A DNA stretch of 64,000 nucleotides from Mixophyes australis (lineage: Eukaryota > Chordata > Amphibia > Anura > Limnodynastidae): contig JAVHZZ010000004.1 of assembly GCA_036250195.1 (NCBI GenBank), positions 162,418,869 through 162,482,868 of the forward strand, given 5' to 3'. The notes under the pieces are model-generated. The model was not told the origin of the DNA. It did no database searches and saw only the letters and a program-made list of their open reading frames with translations. The number at the start of each line of letters is the position of its first letter. Position 1 is the first letter of the stretch. Made by a program: the position numbers and the translations under genes. This document shows positions 24,301-30,716 of the stretch, one piece after another.

Positions 24301-24720
24301 AGGGGTGCGCCAGTCAATCTGGGGAGAGTGACACTGAAGCCATGGAAGGCCTAAGACAATCGGACTTGTCGTAACAGGAAGGATTAAAAACGATATTTCT
24401 TCATGATGCAGGGCACCAATCTGAAGTGTTACTGGAGACGTACTCTGGGTGATGAGACCGTTGATGAGACGTGATCCATCTATAGCCGTCACAGTAATGG
24501 GTGTTTTTAAGGTAATCACTGGTAGAGACCATTGATTTACTAATGATTTGGAAATAAAATTTCCTGCTGCTCCGGAATCAATCAATGCCTGTGACTCAAA
24601 GGTTTTGGTAGCAAAGGAAATCGTAACATCAAAAGCGCAGACTTTAGATTTCATAGAAGATGGAGAGGACTCCAGGGACCCTAACTTCACCTCTCCAGAA
24701 CTAGTTAGGGCCTGGCATTT
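21331..24720 (-). CDS. pol: Chromovirus Pol: protease, RT, RNase H, integrase, chromodomain
   Basis: One uninterrupted frame of about 1120-1130 codons, entered by -1 frameshift; residue numbers below count from 24690. Protease: ALIDSGAAGNFI (D38). Reverse transcriptase: FRGLNAITIKNRYPIP, LDLRGAYNLIRI, MPFGLCNAPAVFQ and YLDD (353-356). RNase H: LEVDASNVGLGA, DKELLAI and IFTDHKNL (about 569). Integrase: zinc module H-x-H-x-C-x2-C around FSGHAGEHKTFEIL and CELCSQF; catalytic Asp in MDFVTDLP (about 742), Asp in SDRGVQF (about 800) and Glu in GQTERVNQ (about 837); then a GPY/F-type module (FIGPYRII, about 975). C-terminal chromodomain: EITEVLDAKISRGVLRFLVHWKGFGPEERSW (about 1028-1060). Catalytic residues all appear present. 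The last 22 codons and the stop lie within the 3' LTR. The product copies and integrates element DNA; the chromodomain is expected to steer integration by binding chromatin. Confidence 0.95.
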   Translation of the reverse strand, partial: KCQALTSSGEVKLGSLESSPSSMKSKVCAFDVTISFATKTFESQALIDSGAAGNFISKSLVNQWSLPVITLKTPITVTAIDGSRLINGLITQSTSPVTLQIGALHHEEISFLILPVTTSPIVLGLPWLQCHSPQIDWRTPQVASWGSECHHRCLSQVIPLKVQQSSISSTSPGLPPQYASFTDVFDKAQSECLPPHRSWDCPVDLLPGKTPPRGQVYPLSLPETQATSEYIQENLQRGFIRPSTSPAGAGFFFVKKKDGSLRPCIDFRGLNAITIKNRYPIPLITELFDRIKGARIFTKLDLRGAYNLIRIRSGDEWKTAFNTRDGHYEYLVMPFGLCNAPAVFQGFINEIFRDLLYVCVVVYLDDILIFSQDLPSHHQRVAEVLSRLRKNSLFCKLEKCSFELPQIPFLGYIVSGVGLKMDPDKVNAVLHWPQPTTLRAIQRFLGFANYYRRFIQDFSSIASPIVALTRKGANPKQWSPEALQAFQTLKESFSSAPILRQPDVTLPFFLEVDASNVGLGAILSQRSEQQKFHPCAFYSRGLLPAEKNYTIGDKELLAIKAALEEWRYLLEGARHPVTIFTDHKNLSYLQSAQCLNPRQARWSLFFSRFELIITFKPAAKNKKADALSRAFVTSSDIEEVSNHTILDPKCISLAASSTKTLPFGKTLVPPTLRRKILSWFHASRFSGHAGEHKTFEILSRSYWWPSMRRDVKEFIASCELCSQFKSSRRTPAGLLRPLPIPSKPWTHISMDFVTDLPPSKNHNTIWVVVDRFSKMAHFVPLSGLPSSSILAEYFIKEIFRIHGCPSEIVSDRGVQFVSRFWRALCKTLGIRLALSSSYHPQSNGQTERVNQDLETFIRMFSSANQDNWVELLPWAEFAHNNMYHESSSKTPFFVVYGHHPSFPEFPALPPTQVPAVETACQTFKNIWSQVKTCLKKTSIKYKSFADKKRRAIPPLKIGDRVWLSTKNIRLKVPSMKFAPRFIGPYRIIQVINPVCVKLLPKNLRISNAFHVSLLKPLIINRFSTPPSAPQPVQVHQEEDFEITEVLDAKISRGVLRFLVHWKGFGPEERSWIKAEDLNAPALLKKFYSKNPDKPGSRRSVPTFKRGGTVTHRTVSASSRTFRNRGRPPS
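21398..21414 (-). promoter_or_regulatory. Polypurine tract
   Basis: On the minus strand TTTAAAAGGGGGGG is followed by TAC and then the 3' LTR. This is the plus-strand primer position for LTR elements. It lies inside the pol frame and encodes the Phe-Lys-Arg-Gly-Gly-Thr segment, so one stretch serves as both code and primer. Confidence 0.85.
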
Positions 24721-24723
24721 CCC
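24661..24723 (-). promoter_or_regulatory. Programmed -1 frameshift signal: slippery heptamer plus H-type pseudoknot
   Basis: The heptamer G-GGA-AAT (24723-24717) is in the gag zero frame. A 6-base spacer follows, then stem 1 CCCTAACT (24710-24703) pairing with AGTTAGGG (24686-24679). In the loop, TGGAGAGG (24697-24690) pairs with CCTCTCCA (24668-24661) to make stem 2. Linkers are about 5, 3 and 10 bases. Both stems are perfect 8-bp pairings. The zero-frame stop lies 4 codons after the heptamer and pol is open in the -1 frame with no ATG at its front. GGGAAAC with a pseudoknot is the signal used by PEG10, a domesticated sushi relative. Confidence 0.88.
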
Positions 24724-25637
24724 GATCTCTTAGGGCAAGAGCTGAGGATATGAGTGGAATCAGCACAATAGATAGAGTCTATTCTTTACTCTTCGTTTTC
24801 TCTCCTCTGAAGATAATTTGGAACGTCCTATCTCCATGGGAATCACAGAGGGTGAAACTGGACGAAATTGAGGGTTAGAACGAAGAAGTGCTTTAGCAGA
24901 AGTTGTTTTCTCAGCCTCTCTTTCACGAAATCTCATATCAACACGATGGCATAGAGAGATCAAATCTTCAAGTGACGAAGGAAGCTCCTGAGTAGTCAGT
25001 GCATCTTTAATTTTATCGGAGAGCCCCTGCCAGAAGGCGGCAACTAGGGCTTCAGTGTTCCACTGAAGTTCAGAGGCTAAGATCCTAAATTGAATGACGT
25101 ACTGGCCTACTGTATGAGATCCTTGTCGCAGACGGAGGATGCTGGAAGCAGCGGAGGTCACACGACCTGGTTCATCGAACACACTTAGGAATGTAGAAAT
25201 GAATTTGGCACTATCTCTTGTAATATTGGATCGTTTCTTTCCCACAGAGGGGAGGCCCAAGCCAGGGCTTGTCCTGAAAACAAAGAGATAAGATAGGCCA
25301 CTCTGGAACGATGGGTAGAAAAATTTTGAGGTTGGAGCTCAAAATGGACTGAACATTGGTTAAGGAAACCCCTACAAGTTTTGGGGTCTCCATCGTACTT
25401 TGACGGAGTAGGCAGGTGAAGCGTGGAAGCTGTAGACACCTGGGATGGCACTGGGGAAACGGAGGAAAGCACAGGAGCCTCAGTAGTAGCTGTCACAGTC
25501 TGTCCAGAGGTTCCTTGGGAGGTTAATGACTGATAACACTGAAGTAACAGCTGTTGGCGGGCATCCTGTTGCTCCACACGGCTGACCAGATGCTGCAGCA
25601 TCTCTTTGGCGGTAGGTTCCGTATCTGGGTCTGTCAT
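24705..25637 (-). pseudogene. gag: Chromovirus gag with two compensating 2-base indels
   Basis: Gag starts at an ATG only 13 bases after the LTR (MTDPDTEPTAKEM) and ends at TAA 24707-24705. That is 311 codons' worth of sequence, typical of sushi-type Gag. The first half includes a coiled, Gln-rich N-terminus and the LAWASPLWE capsid motif. After that the frame breaks: a GA is duplicated within the TC/GA run at 25214-25217 (+2). The next segment (VFDEPGR, LRLRQGSHTVGQY, LISLCHRVDMRFRERE) runs in the shifted frame. At 24774 two bases are missing (-2), which removes the first cysteine codon of the CCHC zinc knuckle. The remaining residues (C-A-D-S-T-H-I-L-S-S-C) then follow in the original frame. 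The indels cancel, so the zero frame meets the frameshift signal correctly. No full-length Gag can come from this copy. Confidence 0.88.
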
Positions 25638-25638
25638 G

Positions 25639-25650
25639 GCCTGATCTTAC
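25639..25650 (-). promoter_or_regulatory. Self-complementary primer-binding site
   Basis: Directly after the 5' LTR the minus strand reads GT then AAGATCAGGC (25648-25639). The ten bases are perfectly complementary to GCCTGATCTT at the predicted 5' end of the transcript (27335-27326). I recognise no match to a tRNA 3' end: these sites begin TGG, which is absent here. This is the Tf1/sushi arrangement, in which the folded-back 5' end of the element's own RNA primes minus-strand synthesis. Confidence 0.82.
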
Positions 25651-25865
25651 TGTCACGGGCACTAGGAGTCTTTACCCAGGGATCACCAGGTGGTAGGCTT
25701 ACCAGAGCAATGTAGATGGTAATAGGGTACTCTGGTAGCAGGGTGATCACGGAACAGGAAATGGTAGATGATGAGATGCTCAGGAAAGTCTATGACTAGC
25801 AGCACTGGTAATATGGAGGTAATAATACACGAGGAACTGTATGGACAAGGGCACGTGAAGGTAGT

Positions 25866-26125
25866 CAGTGGTCTGCGATAGCAAGTTGTACCACTGCTAT
25901 AGTGAGGAGGAATGTCCTACAGAAACGAGGAGGTGATGAGAGTCAGCGGTCTGCGGATAGCAAGTTGTACCGCTGTCTGAGTGAAGGAATGGAATCCAAG
26001 TGGAGGTATCCGGGTAGTCAGTGGTCTGCGATAGCAAGTTGTACCACTGCTATGTGGGAGGATACTGGAACAGGTGATACAGGAAACAGGAATCAGTGGT
26101 CTGCCTCTAGCAAGTTGTACCACTG
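25866..26125 (-). repeat. Four tandem hairpins in the transcribed leader (5' LTR copy)
   Basis: Four units, at 25866-25896, 25944-25975, 26019-26049 and 26094-26125, each have 7-bp arms around a conserved loop containing tagcaagttgt. Arms are CAGTGGT/ACCACTG in units 1, 3 and 4 and CAGCGGT/ACCGCTG in unit 2, so both partners changed together. Equivalent units in the 3' LTR are at 19751-19781, 19829-19860, 19904-19934 and 19979-20010. They lie within the transcript, so an RNA role such as packaging or translation is possible but unproven. Confidence 0.8.
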
Positions 26126-26884
26126 AACATATATGTGAGGAGGTGCACGGGGAGAGACTGCAACACAGGATATACACGGGCACCTTAAACACGATCCACA
26201 GTAATATGCATAATATATATAAATGACTGAACAGCACTGCAAATATAGAAAGTCTCTTGAAGTAATCCGGCACAAGATAACACAGTCAATGATGGCAATA
26301 GACTCAGTGGATAGCAGACTCCAGAGGAGAACCAACACAGTCCAGCAAGATATGCAATACACCAGCACAGTCAATGAGAAGTATGCATACCGTGGTTCAG
26401 AAGCAGGCAGTCAGACAGGAGTGCAGCGATACCTGAGCGGCAGGAGGCCGGCAGGATGAGAAGTCCCTGGATGGATGAGGCAGAGGTCTAGTAGGTGCAG
26501 CGCACAGGTAAGTAGACCAACAGGGACACGAATCCACAGGAATCAGTAGAACGTGGAACTGGACTCATGGAGGACCCAGGAGAATGGTGATGATCTAGCA
26601 GAGGAATAGCTGATGAGATACGAATCCAATGCTGGCAGGAGGGTAGAGACCAGCGGGACACGGGAAGGCGTGGAGAGCGGATCAGCAGTAGATGGACGAT
26701 AGCGCTGACAGCAGCAGCAGGACTCTGCGGACACACGGAGGTAACCAGTAGCAACCAACAGGTGCCAATAGCGATGGAACACGGGAGAGCAGAGTAGACC
26801 AGGAGCTGTTGATCACGGAGAGTAGCGGATGGCAATAATAGCAGCAGTCTCGAGGAAACACGGGAGAGATGAGATGAGATGAAG

Positions 26885-27164
26885 ACTGCAGTGCACAGGG
26901 GCAGCGGATAGCAATCAGCTAACAGTCACGATGATGAAACACAGATGAGTTGCAAGCTGGAAACTGTAGTGCACGGAGGCAGCGGATAGCAATCAGCTAA
27001 CAGTCACGATGATGAAACACAGACGAGTTGCAAGCTGGAAACTGTAGTGCACGGAGGCAGCGGATAGCAATCAGCAAACAGTCACAATGATATATGATAG
27101 CGTTGAAGTGGTATAAAAGACTGTAGTGCACGGAGGCAGCGGATAGGAATCAGCTAACAGTCAC
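26885..27164 (-). repeat. 78-bp tandem repeat in the LTR
   Basis: About 3.5 copies of a unit containing gtgcacggaggcagcggata and aacagtcacgatgat. Period is 78, 78 and 79 bases in the 3' LTR counterpart (starts at 20770, 20848, 20926 and 21005). It is present at equal copy number in both LTRs, so it predates this insertion. Confidence 0.85.
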
Positions 27165-27179
27165 GATGATACAGTTGAT

Positions 27180-27256
27180 GGTAGAAGTGGTATGGGAACC
27201 ACAGTAGTAGAAGTGGTTTGGAAACCACAGAGGTAGAAGTGGTTTGGAAACCACAG
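27180..27256 (-). repeat. Three short palindromes in the LTR
   Basis: Three neighbouring units of the form gtagaaGTGGTTTGGAAACCACag; the first is a variant, GTGGTATGGGAACCAC. Each is a self-complementary hairpin with a 2-base loop. The counterpart in the 3' LTR is at 21065-21141. Confidence 0.8.
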
Positions 27257-27323
27257 GAATCAGCAGCACTGAATACACGAGGAAACCCAGGAACACCTTC
27301 AGAGACTCATGGGGAATGAGACT

Positions 27324-27385
27324 CCAAGATCAGGCAACGTGGTGTTGACCACAGGTGCTTAATATAGGGAGTGTTGCCTGATCCG
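27324..27385. repeat. Inverted repeat bracketing the LTR TATA box
   Basis: AGATCAGGCAAC (27327-27338) and its near inverse GTTGCCTGATCC (27373-27384) surround the TATA box. In the 3' LTR the pair is exact over 12 bases (21212-21223 and 21258-21269). One arm contains the predicted transcript start. It could be a cruciform or a bound factor's dyad, or simply a relic. Confidence 0.6.
27335..27366 (-). promoter_or_regulatory. LTR core promoter: TATA box and predicted start
   Basis: On the minus strand TATATTAA (27366-27359) lies 31 bases before the G at 27335. That G opens GCCTGATCTT, the segment complementary to the primer-binding site. TATA-to-start spacing of about 30 is canonical. The start is inferred from the self-priming logic and the spacing, not measured. 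Confidence 0.75.
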
Positions 27386-27427
27386 CCAATTGAGTTAAAG
27401 GGACATACACTGAAGTATAGGAAAGGG

Positions 27428-27441
27428 CTGCGCATGCGCAG
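27428..27441. promoter_or_regulatory. Palindromic NRF1 site in the U3
   Basis: CTGCGCATGCGCAG is a perfect 14-bp palindrome containing TGCGCATGCGCA, the full consensus of nuclear respiratory factor 1. It lies about 93-106 bases upstream of the predicted start. The identical site in the other LTR is at 21313-21326. Binding is inferred from the motif. Confidence 0.7.
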
Positions 27442-27517
27442 ACCCTCAGGATGGAGGACGGCCACGGTTCCTAAATGTCCGGGAAGAAGCACTCACAGTC
27501 CGGTGAGTGACACTTGC

Positions 27518-27597
27518 ATTGTAGCATGGTTTTGTCTGAGACTGAAATAAGAAGTTTCTTAAGTTAAGATCCTTAATGAATCAGGCCCCTAATGATC
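27518..27597. mobile_element. Hairpin MITE, right part
   Basis: This continues the MITE interrupted at 19535. It contains aagaagtttcttaagttaag and ends taatgaatcaggcccc. The terminus is shared, inverted, with the element starting at 34153. Confidence 0.6.
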
Positions 27598-28111
27598 AAT
27601 ATATGTGTTCAGGTTTTTCAAGTTTAGTTGCACTTTAAAGAACAATGACATCTTGAGAGAGAAAACCCAGACACTGCTCTTCAAAACCTCAGTTTATCCT
27701 TTGAAATTAGGTGTGATACTCCACTATTACTGATCATTACAGGAGGCATAGTACAGCAATAGCTGGAGAGTTGGACGATTCTAATTCATGCTCTGTGCAC
27801 TTTGATCCTATAACTTAATCTGCCGTATTAGCTTCTTTACATAAAGCTCATCCACTACACCGTGATTTGACTTTCAGCACCTTAATACTTTAGTATACTA
27901 AAATACCTTGCTTGGCACAGATTGTTATTACACATGGTATGTTCAGATCAGTGAGAGAAAACACCTAGAAGAACATATGGTATATCTTTTTAGTTTAGCA
28001 TCTGTGATTACAAAGCTCTGTTTTACCAACTGTCACCTATTTAATATATGAATATAAAATTAATAATATAGAACGCCATAATACTCTGGGCATGCAAATA
28101 ATTTTTCTTCT
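27598..28111. other. Intronic sequence, nothing recognised
   Basis: AT-rich intron between the split MITE and the Tc1-like fragment. Confidence 0.5.
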
Positions 28112-28655
28112 GTAGAAAATCAAAATTATGAGCAACTTCTCCCAACCATCCAAGAACAGTTTGGTGATGTCTTTTCCAGCATGATGGAGCACCTTGCCAT
28201 AAGGCAAAAGTGGTGACTAAGTGGGTCGGGGATCAAAACATCAAAATTTTGGGTCCATGGCCAGAAAAACTCCCCAGACCTTAATCCCATTGATAACTTG
28301 GGGTCAATCCTCAAGACCCGGGTGGATAAACAAAAACCCACAAATTCTGACAAACTCCAAACATTGATTAGGCAAGAATGGGAGGCCAGCAGTCAGTCTG
28401 TGGCCCAGAAGTTGATTGACAGCATGCCAGGGCAGATTACAGAGGTCTTTAAAAAGAAGGGTCCACTCTGCAAATATTGACTCTTTGCATAAACTTAATG
28501 TAATTGTCAATTAAAGCCTTTGACGCTTATGATTTGCTTGTAATTGTACCTCAGTATACCATAGCAACATCTGACAAAAAGGTCTAAAAACACAGAAGCA
28601 CAAACTTTGTGAAAACCAATACTTGTGTCATTTTTAAACCTTTTGGCTATGACTG
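28112..28655 (+). pseudogene. 3' half of a Tc1-like transposon with dead transposase
   Basis: The translation shows the transposase C-terminus in order: a worn IQEQFGD.VF segment, then NSPDLNPIDNLGSILKTRVD (family form SPDLNPIENLW), then SDKLQTLIRQEW and a terminal KKKGPLCKY with stop at 28478-28480. The second catalytic Asp region (QHDG) is destroyed. The third catalytic residue, normally Glu in PIENLW, reads Asp. Frameshifts occur near 28170-28290. The right inverted terminus follows (aaccttttggctatgactgTA), with the TA target at 28656-28657. The N-terminal DNA-binding half and left terminus are missing. Confidence 0.85.
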
Positions 28656-28657
28656 TA

Positions 28658-30210
28658 CATTGTTGCAGGCTGTTTATGGATTATTTTCTCAATATGCACA
28701 TTATTTTTTATTGCTTGATATTATTTATATGGCACTATCATACTCCACAGCACTTTATAATTGCACTTTGTAAGATGTCAGTATTGTGTCACGTTGTACA
28801 TTTCTTTGTAACCTCCCACCATGACCCAATATGTAAAGACTTTATTATTTCCAAACAACCAATATATGAATTCAACAGCTATCACCACTTACCAGTTTCT
28901 GCATTGGGTGGAGGATGAGTGGTAACATGGCTACACTTAGATCTGGTTGTGTTACCCATCCTCCTGTGGCGATGTGGTGAAGTGATCTCACTCACTTTGT
29001 CTAAAATTTTTTTTCTAAGATCTCCAAAAAGTCTCAGTTACTCCAGGTGTCGGGGTTATAAAAGTCCCATCCTTTCCCGACAATCAGATCCTGTACATGT
29101 AAAGCAACAATGGCAATAAACCTTATTTTTGTCGATACCTTGGCAGTAGAACAAATACCCACAAAGGACAGGATAGGAAAAATTCAGTTACAAGAAATGG
29201 CACTTACAAATATCAAATAATGAACATAAACACTACAAATGGGTACTTAGTTATGTTTATGGGCTCTATGTTTTGCTTTCTGCCTGACTTTTCCAGTAAT
29301 TGTATTTTTAATAATGATGTTCTTTCCAGGCTTAGCAGTTCTGTTTGTAATCACATTCTACCTTGCTCTACAGAAGAAATGGAAATTTTTCGGTTTGCAA
29401 ATAATTTAGAAAGTAATAAAATAGCTGCAAATCCAATTTGCACAATGGGATGTCTGTGTCTTAGATTTGTGGAACTGTATTAATAATGCAAGTGCTATTT
29501 TGTGATTACATTATTGCCATATGAGCAGAATGTTGAAGCTAGATAACTTACTGTAGTGTAAACAGTGATATAGTATATGCAATCCCAAACAAAAATCAAC
29601 AGCAAAGCAGGGGTTAATGCATACTCACCAATGGAATTCTGAATGGCCCTAACAAATCAGTATTTTGGGAAAACTCCTTTACTTAATACAGTTGTCCATC
29701 ATATCAGTAAGAGTGTTGTGATGATATCCTGTACTTTGTCAATATGTCCTATGTGTCTCAATATTAACACGACAGGAGAAGACTGAATTTGGTCAGGTTG
29801 CAGTGGACACTCACATGCTGGTGCCTTGTGTCCATGTAGCAAATGCCCACTTGATATTTGGTTAACTTATAGAATTCTGTATCCATATATTCCATGTTGC
29901 TACCTTGTATCTTGACCTTGTCTGACCTCATGGTAGCGTCTTACCTATCTTTGACCTTCCTGTCTAAATATATTGCTGCTGACTCTGTTGCCTGATTACA
30001 ATTCCCGCACACTCTTCCTCCTCTCATAGTGCAAACCACCAGTACTATTGGAATGTGAAGTAAGCTGTGACACTAGGACTAATATAATTGTCAAGTCAAT
30101 TATCCATATTTATAATGTTCTCAGCTGGTTTAGAGTCTTGTTTAGTGAAGGAACAGCTATCATTTTCATGCATCGGTTGACTTGACTTCTTTGGCTCTTT
30201 GAGTTTACAC
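28658..30210. other. Intronic sequence, nothing clearly recognised
   Basis: At about 28915-29130 a moderately GC-rich patch could be a repeat, without visible ends. The rest is AT-rich. Confidence 0.45.
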
Positions 30211-30716
30211 TAAGGGCTCTATTTATTAACAATAGAAAAGGCCTATCGCACATAACGGGCATTTACAGCGTGGATGGGGCTTATCCTTATGTATCAAGTG
30301 GTTAACACTGGTGATAGCACTGCTTTCACTGGAGGTAATCCCTGTTGGGAATAAGATTTGCCACCTTTCTGTTGAATGCAAATCACAAGAAGCCTATTTA
30401 AAAAGGATTGTTGCAGTTCATGTACCTCCACAATATTTCGTCTGCTATTGGCAACGCAGAATGGCAATAGTAGGAGATATTCAATGAAAAAGTGCTTTAT
30501 TGCAGTGGAATTTCATGGGAACTAATGCACATTTCCACCAAGATGGTCTGGCAAAGGAATAAGGCTACACTTACCAGTATCACAAGACAGCTAAACATCA
30601 CTCAGCTACTTTGACAATACTTTTTAGTAAATCATGGAAATAGGAGGTTTTCTATCGCTGCGATAAGTAGTGATAGAAAACCTCCTCTATCGCAGCTTTT
30701 CAATAAATAGGACCCC
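30211..30716. mobile_element. MITE with 'ctatttatt' termini
   Basis: The left end (gggctctatttattaa at 30214) and right end (caataaataggaccc, ending 30715) are imperfect inverted copies. Short flanks TAA and CAA could be a decayed 3-bp duplication of the PIF/Harbinger kind. Near the right end lies a strong internal hairpin (aggaggttttctatcgctg against its inverse, about 30642-30697). Confidence 0.6.

Larger units (their letters stand above)
25651..27512 (-). repeat. 5' LTR of the chromovirus
   Basis: 1862 bp, TG...CA-bounded. If transcription starts at 27335, U3 is 177 bp and R plus U5 is about 1685 bp, an unusually lopsided division that gives a long structured leader before gag. It differs from the other LTR by about eight substitutions seen by eye (for example at 25918, 25962, 26635, 26947, 27115, 27269, 27366 and 27384). 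No AATAAA or ATTAAA was seen in the transcribed strand of the LTR, so the polyadenylation signal is unexplained. Confidence 0.95.
19531..27517 (-). mobile_element. Tf1/sushi-type Ty3/gypsy chromovirus, nearly complete
   Basis: Identical 5-bp duplications (CTTGC, 19531-19535 and 27513-27517) flank a 7977-bp element at 19536-27512 in antisense orientation to CAMK1D. In element order: 5' LTR (27512-25651), primer-binding site, gag, a -1 frameshift signal, pol with a C-terminal chromodomain, polypurine tract, 3' LTR (21397-19536). Both LTRs are 1862 bp, begin TGTCA and end TGACA. The protein order (RT before integrase) and the chromodomain place it among chromoviruses. The self-priming arrangement and Gag/Pol frameshift place it with Tf1/sushi. 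About eight LTR differences imply a recent insertion. Gag is frame-broken, so this copy could move only with Gag supplied by another copy. Confidence 0.95.

Noticed and set aside
24690..24720. Separate pol start at the GTG at 24690
   Set aside because: The -1 frame is open back to the slippery heptamer and a frameshift signal is present, so independent initiation is unnecessary.
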